A stretch of 64,000 bases of DNA from CAYJLF01 sp964371055 (GCA_964371055.1 CAYJLF010000007.1:189409-253408); one strand, 5' to 3'; positions 42,099 to 51,113 are shown, numbered from the stretch's first letter. The notes: generated from the letters alone by a model not told the origin. A program made the numbers and translations.

Positions 42099-44195
42099 AT
42101 GTCGGGTGTGACAAAAGACGGCGACCGGGCCGCGCGACCGGCGGGAGAGACCAGGGCGCCGGCGAAGCGCGGCCGTGGCGCGGTGGCGGAACCGACTGCG
42201 GACCAGCTCAAGTCGGTCTACCGGAATCTCCTTCTGACGCGCCGGCTCGACGAGAAGATGATGATCCTGCTCAAGCAGGGGAAGAGTTTCTTCCACATCG
42301 GCGCGTCGGGCCACGAGGCGGTGCAACTCGCCATCGCGCTCACGCTGCAGGGGGGGCGGGACTGGTCCTATCCGTACTACCGCGACCTCGCCTATGTCCT
42401 GCAGCTCGGCATGTCGCCGCTGGAAGTGCTCCTCTGCTTCCTCGCCCGGGCGGACGACCCGAACTCCGGCGGACGGCAGATGCCGGCCCACTACGGCCAC
42501 CGCAAGCTGCGGGTGGTCTCGCAGTCGAGCCCGACCGGCACCCAGTTTCTGCAGGCGGTCGGGACCGGGCTGGCCATCAGCCGCGAGGCGGAGGACGAGG
42601 TCGTCTACGTCTCCGCGGGCGAGGGAACGACCTCCCAGGGGGACTTCCACGAGGCGCTCAACTGGGCCAGCCGCGAGAAGCTCCCGGTCATCTTCTGCAT
42701 CCAGAACAACGGATACGCGATCAGCGTCCCGATCGAGCAGCAGCTGGCGGGAGGGTCGGTCCACGAAATGGTGAAGGGGTATCCCGGCCTGGCTCGCGAG
42801 CGCGTGGACGGGTGCGACTTCTTGGCCTCGCATGCCGCCGCCGTGCGGGCGGTGGAACGGGCTCGAGCCGGCGACGGACCGACCTTGATCGAAGCCGACG
42901 TCGTCCGGCTCCTGCCGCACTCCTCCTCGGATAACCAGGCGAAGTATCGGACCGCCGAGGAGCTGGAGGGTGAGCGTGCGCGCGATCCGATTCCGCGCCT
43001 CGAGGCCCTTCTGCTCGAACGGGGGATCCTTCAGGCCGAAGATCTCGATCGCATGCGCGAGGAGGTGCGGGCCGAGGTCGACCGGGCGGCGGACGAGGCC
43101 GACGCGGCGTCGCACCCCGACGGCGCGACGGCGGCCGACCATGTCTACAGCCAGTCCCGCTACATTCCACCGGCCGGATCGGCGCCGGAACCGCGCGGGA
43201 CCACCGGCAACCAGGTCTTCCTCGTCGACGCCATCAACCATGCCCTGACCGAGGAGATGCGGCGCGACGAGCGGATTGTCGTCTACGGCGAAGATATCGA
43301 GGACAAGAAGGGGGGCGTCTTCACCGCCACGACGGGGCTCTCGACCCGCTTCGGCCCGGCGCGGGTCTTCAACTCGCCGCTGGCGGAGTCCTCGATCGCG
43401 GGGACGGCCGTCGGCCTGGCGGTGAAGGGTTGGAAGCCGGTGGTCGAGATCCAGTTCGGAGATTACGTCTGGACCGCGATGATGCAGATCCGGAACGAAG
43501 TCGCGATGATGCGCTACCGGTCGAACAATCACTGGTCCTGTCCGATGGTCATCCGGGTTCCGGTCGGCGGGTACATCCACGGAGCGCTCTATCACAGCCA
43601 GAACATCGAGGCGACCTTCAGTCACTTCCCCGGCCTCTATGTCGCCTATCCTTCGAACGCGGCCGACGCGAAGGGTCTCCTCAAGTCGGCCATCCGCGGG
43701 GACGACCCCTATCTCTTCCTGGAGCAGAAGGGGCTCTACCGCCAGATCTACGCCTCATCGGCGGAGCCGGATGAGGACTTCCTCCTGCCGTGGGGGCTCG
43801 CGCGTGTCGCCCGCGAGGGGACCGACCTGACGATCGTCACCTGGGGTGCGATGGTGAAGCGTGCGCTCGACGCGGCGGAGGCGATGGCGCAGAAGGGGAT
43901 CTCGGTCGAGGTGGTCGACATCCGCACCATGGTGCCGTTCGACACCGAGGGGGTGGTTCGGAGCGTCCGCAAGACCGGTCGCGCCCTGATCGCGCACGAG
44001 GATGTTCTCTTCGCCGGGTTCGGGGCCGAGGTCGCGGCCCAGATCGCCGACCTCGCCTTCGACGCGCTCGATGCCCCGGTGCGTCGTTACGCGGGGGCGA
44101 ACGTGCCGGTCCCGTACAACTGGTTTCTGGAGGAGAGGATCCTCCCGCAGACCGCCGGACTGATTGCGGCCTGCGCGGAGTTGGCGACGTTTTGA
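42099..44195 (+). CDS. 2-oxoacid dehydrogenase E1, alpha and beta subunits fused
   Basis: 698 residues from ATG 42099 after AGGGGAGCAGG. Residues ~35-365 are the E1-alpha domain with TPP motif GEGTTSQGDFHEALN...NN and the phosphorylation-loop-like HSSSDNQAKYR. Residues ~368-698 are E1-beta (GTTGNQVFLVDAINHALTEEM, VYGEDIEDKKGGVF, FNSPLAESSIAGTAVG). The alpha half most resembles branched-chain 2-oxoacid dehydrogenases, but a pyruvate or mixed specificity cannot be excluded. A ~30-residue linker joins the two halves. Fusion of the subunits is known in Bacteroidetes and some other groups. Confidence 0.93.
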   Translation: MSGVTKDGDRAARPAGETRAPAKRGRGAVAEPTADQLKSVYRNLLLTRRLDEKMMILLKQGKSFFHIGASGHEAVQLAIALTLQGGRDWSYPYYRDLAYVLQLGMSPLEVLLCFLARADDPNSGGRQMPAHYGHRKLRVVSQSSPTGTQFLQAVGTGLAISREAEDEVVYVSAGEGTTSQGDFHEALNWASREKLPVIFCIQNNGYAISVPIEQQLAGGSVHEMVKGYPGLARERVDGCDFLASHAAAVRAVERARAGDGPTLIEADVVRLLPHSSSDNQAKYRTAEELEGERARDPIPRLEALLLERGILQAEDLDRMREEVRAEVDRAADEADAASHPDGATAADHVYSQSRYIPPAGSAPEPRGTTGNQVFLVDAINHALTEEMRRDERIVVYGEDIEDKKGGVFTATTGLSTRFGPARVFNSPLAESSIAGTAVGLAVKGWKPVVEIQFGDYVWTAMMQIRNEVAMMRYRSNNHWSCPMVIRVPVGGYIHGALYHSQNIEATFSHFPGLYVAYPSNAADAKGLLKSAIRGDDPYLFLEQKGLYRQIYASSAEPDEDFLLPWGLARVAREGTDLTIVTWGAMVKRALDAAEAMAQKGISVEVVDIRTMVPFDTEGVVRSVRKTGRALIAHEDVLFAGFGAEVAAQIADLAFDALDAPVRRYAGANVPVPYNWFLEERILPQTAGLIAACAELATF

Positions 44196-44239
44196 GCGGG
44201 CCGCCCGCGTCGGGCAGGTCTCGCGGAATCGGGGGAACG

Positions 44240-45862
44240 ATGCGCGTCGACATGGTCATGCCGCAGATGGGTGAGAGCATCGCCGAAGGGACGATCGTCC
44301 GGTGGACGCGTCAGGTCGGCGATGTCGTGGCCCGGGACGAGAACATCCTCGACATCTCCACGGACAAGGTCGACTCGGAGATCCCGTCGCCCGCGGCCGG
44401 AAAGCTCGTCGAGATCCGGGCGAAGGAGGGCGAGACGGTCCCGGTCGGGCAGGTCATCGCCGTGATCGAGACCGAAGCTGGGGCCGCGGCGGACGCCGTC
44501 CCCACTCCCGTCGCCACCGGCCCGGCGAGCGCTCCGGCGCCGGTTGCCGAGCCGCCGGCCGCGCCGGCCGCACCGGTCGCTCCACCGGAGGCCGCTCCGG
44601 CTCCGCCGCCTCCGGTCGTTTCCCAACGGCCTCCCGCGGCGGCGGTGGGTGGCTCCGCGCCCGCACCTTCCGCTGCGCCTGCCGGGGTCCCCCCGGCGGT
44701 GCCGTCCGCTCCGCCCTCCACGATCCCCTCTGCGGTGACGCCGGGGGTCCCGGCGCCGCGCCGCGACGGCGAGCGATTCTACAGCCCTCTGGTTCGCGCA
44801 ATCGCGCGCGCCGAAGGGATCGACGGCGCAGAGCTCGCCTCGATCGCAGGCACCGGACGCGACGGGCGGGTCACGGCCGAGGATCTGAAGGCGTACCTGG
44901 CGCATCGCCCTTCCGGTGGCGCGACGACGGCCGGTTCCGCCGCGGCCGCCCCCGCCCCGCCCGCGGCGGGCTCGGCGCCGGCAGGCCCCGCGGGATGGCC
45001 CGCGAGTGGATCGACCGCGGGTGCGGCCCCGATGCCGGGACCGCTCCCGGCGGCGCCTCTGGCGGCTCTCCCCGGAGTGACGTACAGCGGTCTGGCGGCG
45101 GGGACCGAAGTGAAGTTCCGTCCCTACCCGCTCTACAGCGCGAGCGAGACGCGCGTCACGGCCGAAGGACCGGTCGACGTCGTGAAGATGGATGTCATGC
45201 GGCAGAGAATCGCCGAGCACATGGTGCGCTCGAAGGCGACCTCGCCGCACGTCGCCTCTGTCACCGAGGTCGACATGACCCGCATCGTTCGCCTCCGTGA
45301 AGCATCGAAGGATGAGTTCAAGGCGCGTCACGGCTTCGGCCTCACCTATACCTCGTTCATCCTCGCGGCCACGGTCCGGGCGCTGGTCGACTACCCGATG
45401 GTGAACGCGTCGGTCGAGGGGACCGACATCCTGGTGCGTCGCTACGTGAACCTCGGCGTGGCCGTGGCCCTCGACCACGGCCTGATCGTCCCCGTCATCA
45501 AGCGGGCCGAAGAGAAGAACCTGCTCGGGCTGGCTCGAGCGCTGCAGGATCTCTCCTCGCGCGCCCGCTCGAAGAAGCTCCTTCCGGACGAGGTGGCGGG
45601 TGGCACCTTCGCCGTGACGAACATGGGCGGCTTCGGCAACCTCTTCGGAATCCCGATCATCAGCCAGCCCAACGTGGGGATCCTGGGCGCCGGGGCCATC
45701 GTGAAGCGCCCAGTTGTCGTGGGGGACGCGATCGCGGTCCGCGACATCATGTATCTGAGTCTTTCCTACGATCACAGGATCGTCGACGGCGCTTTGGGCG
45801 GCTACTTCATCCAGCGCGTGCGCTACTATCTCGAACGCGTCGACCTGGCCGAGGGGATCTGA
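44240..45862 (+). CDS. 2-oxoacid dehydrogenase E2 (dihydrolipoyl acyltransferase)
   Basis: 540 residues. One lipoyl domain (MRVDMVMPQMGESIAEGT; lipoyl Lys K43 in STDKVDSEI) is followed by an Ala/Pro linker of ~100 residues. Then come the E1/E3-binding domain (YSPLVRAIARAEGIDGAELA), a second Ala/Pro-rich linker, and the catalytic domain ending with active-site motif SYDHRIVDGALGG (His ~512). It moves the acyl group from lipoate to CoA. Its Lys is the natural target of the LipB and LipA encoded beside it. The start ATG follows GGGGGAACG. Confidence 0.95.
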   Translation: MRVDMVMPQMGESIAEGTIVRWTRQVGDVVARDENILDISTDKVDSEIPSPAAGKLVEIRAKEGETVPVGQVIAVIETEAGAAADAVPTPVATGPASAPAPVAEPPAAPAAPVAPPEAAPAPPPPVVSQRPPAAAVGGSAPAPSAAPAGVPPAVPSAPPSTIPSAVTPGVPAPRRDGERFYSPLVRAIARAEGIDGAELASIAGTGRDGRVTAEDLKAYLAHRPSGGATTAGSAAAAPAPPAAGSAPAGPAGWPASGSTAGAAPMPGPLPAAPLAALPGVTYSGLAAGTEVKFRPYPLYSASETRVTAEGPVDVVKMDVMRQRIAEHMVRSKATSPHVASVTEVDMTRIVRLREASKDEFKARHGFGLTYTSFILAATVRALVDYPMVNASVEGTDILVRRYVNLGVAVALDHGLIVPVIKRAEEKNLLGLARALQDLSSRARSKKLLPDEVAGGTFAVTNMGGFGNLFGIPIISQPNVGILGAGAIVKRPVVVGDAIAVRDIMYLSLSYDHRIVDGALGGYFIQRVRYYLERVDLAEGI

Positions 45863-45864
45863 GC

Positions 45865-46824
45865 ATGGACGTCGAGCCGCGCCGCAGCGGACCGGCGCCG
45901 CACGTCAAGGCGTCTCTGCAGGCGGAGACGCCGGCCCTCCCGACCGGCCGCCGGCCGGAGTGGTTGCGCGTTAGACTCCCGCAGGGTGACGCCTTCGCCG
46001 AGACGCGAGGCATCGTGGCCCGGCACCGCCTGCACACCGTCTGCGAGAGCGCCAGCTGCCCGAACCTGGGGGAGTGCTGGAGCGCGGGAACCGCCACCTT
46101 CATGATCCTGGGCAACGTCTGCACCCGCTCGTGCGGTTTCTGCGCGGTTCTCACCGGTCGGCCGCCCGAACTCGACCTCGACGAACCGCGGCGCGTCGCC
46201 GCGGCGATCGCGAAGATGGGGCTGGTGCATGCCGTCCTCACCTCCGTCGATCGGGACGAACTCCCCGACGCCGGAGCCGCGGTCTGGGCGGAGACGATCC
46301 GCGCGGTCCGGCGCGCCGCGCCGTCCACGAGGATCGAGGTGCTGATCCCCGACTTCCAAGGGGAGGCCGCGAGCCTCGACGTGGTGCTGGATGCCGGGCC
46401 CGACATCCTGGCGCACAACCTCGAGACGGTGGCGAGGCTGCACCGCGCCGTGCGTCCGCAGGCCCGGTACGAGCGCAGCCTCTGGGTGCTCGCGCACGCG
46501 AAGCGGCGCGGTTTCGTGACCAAGTCGAGCCTCATGCTGGGACTCGGCGAGGAGGAGTCGGAGATCCTCGAGGTGATGGCCGACCTGCGCAACATCGAGT
46601 GCGACCTCATCACTTTCGGACAGTACCTTCAGCCGACGCGTGAACACCTGCCGGTGCGGCGTTTCTGGACGCCCGACGAGTTCGAGCGGCTGCGCGGGCA
46701 CGCGGAGAGGTTGGGCTTCCTTCATGTCGAAAGCGGGCCTCTGGTGCGGAGTTCCTATCATGCGGAGCGAGCCGGGCTCCGGCTCGCGTCGCTCGCGCCG
46801 CCCGGGGGCTCGCTTCCGAAATAG
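45865..46824 (+). CDS. lipA: Lipoyl synthase
   Basis: 319 residues, starting 2 bp after the E2 stop codon. The auxiliary cluster motif CESASCPNLGEC (C60, C65, C71) and the radical SAM motif CTRSCGFC (C86, C90, C93) are complete. RSSYHA near the C-terminus supplies the last ligand Ser. It inserts two sulfurs into the octanoyl chain on E2 and H-protein lipoyl domains, using S-adenosylmethionine. Last gene of the lipoate/oxoacid cluster; convergent with the next gene at a 16-bp gap. Confidence 0.96.
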   Translation: MDVEPRRSGPAPHVKASLQAETPALPTGRRPEWLRVRLPQGDAFAETRGIVARHRLHTVCESASCPNLGECWSAGTATFMILGNVCTRSCGFCAVLTGRPPELDLDEPRRVAAAIAKMGLVHAVLTSVDRDELPDAGAAVWAETIRAVRRAAPSTRIEVLIPDFQGEAASLDVVLDAGPDILAHNLETVARLHRAVRPQARYERSLWVLAHAKRRGFVTKSSLMLGLGEEESEILEVMADLRNIECDLITFGQYLQPTREHLPVRRFWTPDEFERLRGHAERLGFLHVESGPLVRSSYHAERAGLRLASLAPPGGSLPK

Positions 46825-46840
46825 CCAGTGCGTCGCGCGC

Positions 46841-47506
46841 TCAGCGCACCCGGAACCGATCGACCCCGCGGGCCCGCGCGAGGTCGCGGCACGCTTCGAT
46901 CTCATCCGCGCTCAGGACCGCGCCGACGACCGAGGCTTGCACCTCCCGGAAGTGGCGGGGAGCGCGGGTCAGGAAGTCGAGCATCGCGTTCCACGCCGCG
47001 CGGATGTCGCCGCTCCCGGTCCGGTCCCCGGGAGCGCGGCCGAGCGTCTCCGGCGAGGTCGAGATCTCGATCGGGACCGGCCGGCAGAGCGCGCCGTACC
47101 GTTCAGGGGTCGGCGCGTTGAGCGAGACATGGACGGCGTCGACCGCGGACGCCAGTTCCGGGAGGACGTCGCGGCCGTGAATCAGGCAGGCATGGCCGTT
47201 GGTGTTGAGCCGGATCGATCGGGCCAGGCGCCGGAGTTCTCCGGCCGCGGCGGTGATGAGGTCGAGACGATAGGTCGGCTCTCCGAAGCCACACCAGATG
47301 ACTTCGCGCCACGAGTCCGGCCGCGCACGCGCCCGGATCGCGGCGAGGAGCGCCGGAAGGTCCGGCTCCGCGTCGCCCCACAGTGCGGTCGCGTCACCCA
47401 GCGTCGGAGCCAGGATCCGCACGCAGAACGAGCAGCGATTGGTGCAGCGATTGGTGACATTCAGGTAGAGTCGGGCGGGATCGCCATACTGGTATGCGTA
47501 GTCCAT
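46841..47506 (-). CDS. TatD-linked radical SAM protein
   Basis: 221 residues from ATG 47506; no clear Shine-Dalgarno. The protein opens with YQYGDPARLYLNVTNRC, then CTNRCSFCVR, giving a CxxxCxxC cluster. WCGFGEPTYRLDLI and RLNTNGHACLI are the GGEP- and glycine-type segments of the core. The family is often found next to, or fused with, TatD nucleases in other bacteria and has no known reaction; no TatD is adjacent here. It runs toward lipA and is divergent from the thiamine-binding gene. Confidence 0.85.
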   Translation of the reverse strand: MDYAYQYGDPARLYLNVTNRCTNRCSFCVRILAPTLGDATALWGDAEPDLPALLAAIRARARPDSWREVIWCGFGEPTYRLDLITAAAGELRRLARSIRLNTNGHACLIHGRDVLPELASAVDAVHVSLNAPTPERYGALCRPVPIEISTSPETLGRAPGDRTGSGDIRAAWNAMLDFLTRAPRHFREVQASVVGAVLSADEIEACRDLARARGVDRFRVR

Positions 47507-47601
47507 CGGTGGCGGGAGTGTAGCACGCGACGCGGCCGGCCGATGGGCGCTCCTCATGGGGCCGGTGGCGTTCTCAGGCGCCCGGTCAGGGAGGGGATGA
47601 G

Positions 47602-47958
47602 GTGAACGTCATTCTGGATCTCTGCGTCGTGCCGATCGGGGTCGGCGTCTCGGTCTCCCGATACATCGCGGCGTGCGAACAGGTTCTCGACGAGGCCCGA
47701 CTCGAGCACCGGCTCTGTCCCTACGGCACGGTGATCGAGGGGGAATGGGATGCGGTCATGGCCGCGGTGAAGCGGTGCCATGAGGTGGTGCATGCGATGG
47801 GGGCCCCGCGCATCCACACCAACATCAAGCTCGGGACCCGAACGGACCGCGCGCAGACGATGGACGACAAGGTCGCCAGCGTGGACCGGATTCTCGCGGG
47901 CGGTGGAGCGGACGGGACCCTCGCCCTGCCCCCGGAACCCGGGTCCGGAGAGAAATGA
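47602..47958 (+). CDS. MTH1187/UPF0045-family thiamine-binding protein
   Basis: 118 residues; GTG start after GAGGGGATGAG. NVILDLCVVPIGVGVSVSRYI, EHRLCPYGTVIEGEWDAVM and the closing RTDRAQTMDDKVASV match the UPF0045 fold, a ferredoxin-like homotetramer that binds thiamine or its precursor HMP. The Asp/Thr end motif is intact. The ~20 residues after ILAG are Gly/Pro-rich and not part of the fold. Its stop codon overlaps an ATG (47955) of a 93-codon frame that I do not believe is a gene. Confidence 0.85.
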   Translation: MNVILDLCVVPIGVGVSVSRYIAACEQVLDEARLEHRLCPYGTVIEGEWDAVMAAVKRCHEVVHAMGAPRIHTNIKLGTRTDRAQTMDDKVASVDRILAGGGADGTLALPPEPGSGEK

Positions 47959-48294
47959 AGAGCCGAACGATTTTTCGGTTGACACCAGAACGATCGTTCG
48001 CCATGATCTCTCTGCTGCTGGCGGGGAGTGTCGCCCCGACAGGTTCCCCCCTGGGGCGATTCGCTCCCGCCGGCGGCGGTTTCTCTTCCCCCGGGGATGG
48101 AGAAACAATCGCGAACGAACCAGGTCCGGGTGGAGCCGTCGATCCGCTCCCCCCCCTTTGTGGACGGCGCTTCACCCGGGCTGAACCGTTTCGCACGATG
48201 CTCGGCGCCATGCTCGGCGCCATGATCGGCGGTTAGCCGCCACGATAGGACTCCGGCGGACCGGTACGGACAGATGCAACGAGGAGGGTTTCGC
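47959..48294. other. Leader region of lexA
   Basis: Holds the lexA promoter and LexA box (below), then a ~280-nt leader. Near its end are three in-phase 12-bp repeats, ATGCTCGGCGCC twice and a diverged third copy (48198-48233). No convincing gene lies within it. Confidence 0.5.
47979..48007 (+). promoter_or_regulatory. lexA promoter with embedded LexA box
   Basis: TTGACA (47979-47984), 17-bp spacer, CATGAT (48002-48007). The spacer contains the perfect palindrome GAACGATCGTTC (47988-47999), matching the GAAC-N4-GTTC LexA box of Gram-positive and many other bacteria. A repressor bound here would block the promoter, which implies autoregulation of lexA. Confidence 0.75.
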
Positions 48295-48894
48295 GTGGCC
48301 AGGAACACGACGCCGAAGCAGGAAGCGATTCTCGGCTTCATCCTCGACTCGATCGCCCAGCGGGGCCGGTTTCCATCGTTTCGCGAGATCGGCCGCGCCT
48401 TCCGGCTGCGGTCGGTCGCGACGGTGGCGCAGCACCTCGACGCGCTCGTGCAGAAGGGACTGCTCCTCCGCGATGGCCGCAAGTTGATGCCGGCGGCCGT
48501 GCTCCGTCGCGACCAAGGGATACCGATCCTGGGGCGCGTGGCGGCGGGCCACCCGATCGCCGCGATCGAGCACCTGGAAGGCCGTCTGGACTGGGAGACC
48601 CTCGGAACCGGCGGCACGTATGCCGTGCGCGTCATCGGCGACAGCATGATCGAGGAAGGGATCCTCGAAGGCGACTACGCGATCGTGCAACCGGGAGAAG
48701 ACGCGCAGAACGGCGAACTCGTCGTGGCCTATCTGGGCGAGGAACAGGAAGCGACCGTGAAGCGCTTCCATCGCGCGGGGGGGCAGATCGAGCTCAGGCC
48801 GGCGAACGCGCAGTATCGGCCGATCGTCGTCTCTCCGGTCGATCCGCACTTCCGCCTGGCGGGTCGGGTCGTGGGCATCGTCCGGCGGGTCTGA
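48295..48894 (+). CDS. lexA: LexA repressor
   Basis: 199 residues from GTG 48295, 8 nt after GAGGAGG; the ATG at 48274 lies before that site. The wHTH has PKQEAILGFILDSIAQRG and SFREIGRAFRLRSVATVAQHL. The self-cleavage bond is Ala84-Gly85 (GRVAAGHPI), catalytic Ser117 is in GDSMIEEGI, and Lys156 is in EATVKRF. On RecA activation it cuts itself and releases DNA-damage genes. Its own promoter carries the expected box. The recognition helix (FREIGRAFRLRS) fits a GAAC-type site only by inference. The stop is followed at once by a tandem duplication. Confidence 0.95.
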   Translation: MARNTTPKQEAILGFILDSIAQRGRFPSFREIGRAFRLRSVATVAQHLDALVQKGLLLRDGRKLMPAAVLRRDQGIPILGRVAAGHPIAAIEHLEGRLDWETLGTGGTYAVRVIGDSMIEEGILEGDYAIVQPGEDAQNGELVVAYLGEEQEATVKRFHRAGGQIELRPANAQYRPIVVSPVDPHFRLAGRVVGIVRRV

Positions 48895-48936
48895 TCATCC
48901 GCGGGAAAGACTGGCTCATCCGCGGGAAAGACTGGC
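48895..48936. repeat. Perfect 21-bp tandem duplication
   Basis: Copies 48895-48915 and 48916-48936 are identical, each starting TCATCCGCGGG and ending GACTGGC. They abut the lexA stop codon. The second copy encodes the last six codons and stop (ASLSRG) of the phosphatase on the minus strand; the first copy repeats them beyond its stop. Confidence 0.95.
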
Positions 48937-50160
48937 GGCCTGATCGCTCCCCTCCGGGAACACGGCCGGAACCGGTCGCCACTCCACCACGAGCGCCGTG
49001 ACGTCGTCCTCGGGGGGGGCGCCGCCCTGAAACTCATCGAGGCCGATCCGCAGATTCTGCAACAGCTCGGCCGGATGGGCGGCGATGTTCCGCCGCAGGA
49101 CGGTCTCGGTGCGCGGGAGGCCGAACGGTTCCCCGTCCGCGCCGGGCGCCTCGATGACCCCGTCGGTCAGGAGGAGGAGAGCGTCGCCCGGGTCGAGGCG
49201 CGTCTCGGCATCAACAAAGCAACTTCCTTCGACGAGACCGATCACCGGACCGGTCGGCTGGAGCAGCTCGATGCGCCCGTCCCGACGGCGCACGATGCCC
49301 GGCGCGTGTCCTCCCGACGCGTAGCGGAGCCGGCCGTCGACCGGGTCGAAGACCGCGGCGAGCGCGGTCACGAAGTGACCCGAATCGAGGGATCGCAGGA
49401 ACTCCCGATGGATCGACCCGAGCACGCGCGCGGGGCTCTCCTCTCGATCGGAGTAGACCTGATAACCCATCTTGAAGAAGGCGGCGAGCAAGGCGGCGAA
49501 AACGCCGTGCCCCGAGACGTCGGCGATGAGCAGCCGGACGGCGCCGTCGGCCCGGACCGAGACGTCGTAGAAGTCGCCTCCGATCCCGACCATCGGCTCG
49601 TACAGCACGGCCGCCTCGATCGAGGGATGGGGCGCGAGGCAGACCGGCAGGAGCGCCCCCTGCACCCGCCGCGCGGCGTCCAGCTCGTTCGCCAGGAGTT
49701 CATTGCTCCGCTGGACCTCTTCGAGCGTGTCGCGCAGGACCTTCTGGGAGCGGGCCATCCGCGCGAGGTTGTCGACCCGCGCCACCAGTTCGGCCTCGGT
49801 GAAGGGCTTTTCCAGGTAGTCGCTGGCGCCGGCCTGGAAGCCGAGCTCGATGAAGAGCTCCTTGGCCCCGGCCGAACAGAACATGACGGGAACTGACCGC
49901 AGGCCCGGGATCGCGCGCAGGTGCCGGCAGAGCTCGATCCCGCTCATGTCCGGGAGTTCGATGTCGAGCAGGACGACATCGGGGACCGGCGGCAGGTGAG
50001 CGCGTCTTAGCCCCTCGGCGCCGCTGGCGTGCCACGACAGCTCGAAGCCGTGGCGCCTCAGCATGCCGCGAACGAGAGTGGCGACGACCGGGTCGTCCTC
50101 GATGTGCAGGACGGTGGCCCGGGACGCGGCCGCCTGCGGCTCGCCGCGCGGGTTGCTCAT
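48916..50160 (-). CDS. Response regulator with SpoIIE-type PP2C phosphatase output
   Basis: 414 residues. Receiver domain with HIEDDPVVATLV acidic pair, phosphoacceptor D66 in DVVLLDIELPDMSG, and Lys in YLEKPF. A coiled-coil linker follows (residues ~145-175; SNELLANELDAARRVQGALLP). The PP2C domain has IGGDFYDV, LLIADVSGHGVFAALLAA, LYASGGH-like YASGGHAPG, LLLTDGVIEA and EDDVTALVVEW, with metal-binding Asps. It should dephosphorylate the neighbouring STAS protein when activated. ATGA overlap with the kinase gene upstream. RsbU/SpoIIE-like outputs usually control a sigma factor, but none is adjacent. Confidence 0.93.
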   Translation of the reverse strand: MSNPRGEPQAAASRATVLHIEDDPVVATLVRGMLRRHGFELSWHASGAEGLRRAHLPPVPDVVLLDIELPDMSGIELCRHLRAIPGLRSVPVMFCSAGAKELFIELGFQAGASDYLEKPFTEAELVARVDNLARMARSQKVLRDTLEEVQRSNELLANELDAARRVQGALLPVCLAPHPSIEAAVLYEPMVGIGGDFYDVSVRADGAVRLLIADVSGHGVFAALLAAFFKMGYQVYSDREESPARVLGSIHREFLRSLDSGHFVTALAAVFDPVDGRLRYASGGHAPGIVRRRDGRIELLQPTGPVIGLVEGSCFVDAETRLDPGDALLLLTDGVIEAPGADGEPFGLPRTETVLRRNIAAHPAELLQNLRIGLDEFQGGAPPEDDVTALVVEWRPVPAVFPEGSDQAASLSRG

Positions 50161-51113
50161 GCGGCTCGCCGCCGAACAGAGGGGGTGGCGGTGGAGTGCG
50201 CGGCGGCGCGGCGGCGCAGGCGGTGAGAGAGCGTGATGCTTCGGCCATCCGGAGAGATCGCGGCGTGGTCGACGAGGCTCTCGATCATCGTCAAGCCGAG
50301 CCCGCAGGGCGCCTCGACGGATCTCGGATCGGGAGATGAACCCGCCAGCTCGCTCGGATCGAAACCGATGCCGTCGTTTCGCAGCCGGATGCGTACGCGC
50401 GCGCCGCGGATCGAGACGGCGAGATGAATCCGTCGCCGGGCGTAGAACGGGAGGGCGAGGCGGCGGGCGCGCTCCTCGAAGAAGCGCAGCATGCCGCCCG
50501 GTTGACCATCCTTCAGCGTGCTCCCCAGGTCGAGGTTGCCGTGCTCGACCGCGTTGGTCAGCGCCTCGCTGAAGGCCATCCCGACCCGCGGGAGGTCGGG
50601 CGAGGGTCCGACCAGTCCGGTCAGAACCGACTCGACGAGAAGCCAGATCCGTTCGCTGTCGGCCGCCTCGGGGGTCGAAAGGTTCCACCGCAGACGGGCG
50701 CGGCGGACCGCCGCGGGCCCGCCCCGGCGATGCCAGTGCCGCCGGGCGGCCTGAAGGATCCGCTCCGCATCTTCCGCGCGGACCTCCGACTCGAGCGGCA
50801 GAAACCCGCAGCACTGCGGATGGCTGCCGGCCGCGCACCAGGCGAAACCACTGCGGGGTACGAGCAGCGCCACCGGCGCCCCTCCGCCGTCCGCGAGGCG
50901 ATCCAACCAGGCGTTGATCGCCTCCGCGGTGGCCAGCCCGTCCGTCGGACCCAGGATGTAGACGAGCGGTTCGGGGTGGTCCTTCCCGGGGACCGGCGGC
51001 GTGGTCACCTGCCGGATGCGCAGGGGAGGCACATAGCCAAGCGCCTCGAGGGCCCGGCGCGCGCCGTCGGGCCCGCCGACCAGGACGATCTGATCGTGGT
51101 TCCCGCTCGTCAC
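50157..51113 (-). CDS. Anti-sigma-type serine kinase (HATPase) with N-terminal extension
   Basis: 318 residues. GTG 51113 follows AGGAG. The C-terminal ~140 residues are a GHKL ATPase of RsbW type: SEALTNAVEHGNLDLG (N-box), IRLRNDGIGFDPSE and CGLGLTMIESLVD. The N-terminal ~170 residues form a Rossmann-like region (QIVLVGGPDGARRALEALGY), unlike normal RsbW proteins. It probably phosphorylates the STAS partner. The start is just after the STAS stop, and its stop overlaps the response regulator ATG. What the N-terminal domain senses is unknown. Confidence 0.85.
   Translation of the reverse strand: MTSGNHDQIVLVGGPDGARRALEALGYVPPLRIRQVTTPPVPGKDHPEPLVYILGPTDGLATAEAINAWLDRLADGGGAPVALLVPRSGFAWCAAGSHPQCCGFLPLESEVRAEDAERILQAARRHWHRRGGPAAVRRARLRWNLSTPEAADSERIWLLVESVLTGLVGPSPDLPRVGMAFSEALTNAVEHGNLDLGSTLKDGQPGGMLRFFEERARRLALPFYARRRIHLAVSIRGARVRIRLRNDGIGFDPSELAGSSPDPRSVEAPCGLGLTMIESLVDHAAISPDGRSITLSHRLRRRAAAHSTATPSVRRRAA

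Noticed and set aside
47955..48236. 93-codon frame overlapping the stop of the thiamine-binding gene
   Set aside because: Covers the lexA promoter, has low-complexity ending and mixed third-position GC; no homology expected. Kept only as a leader-region note.
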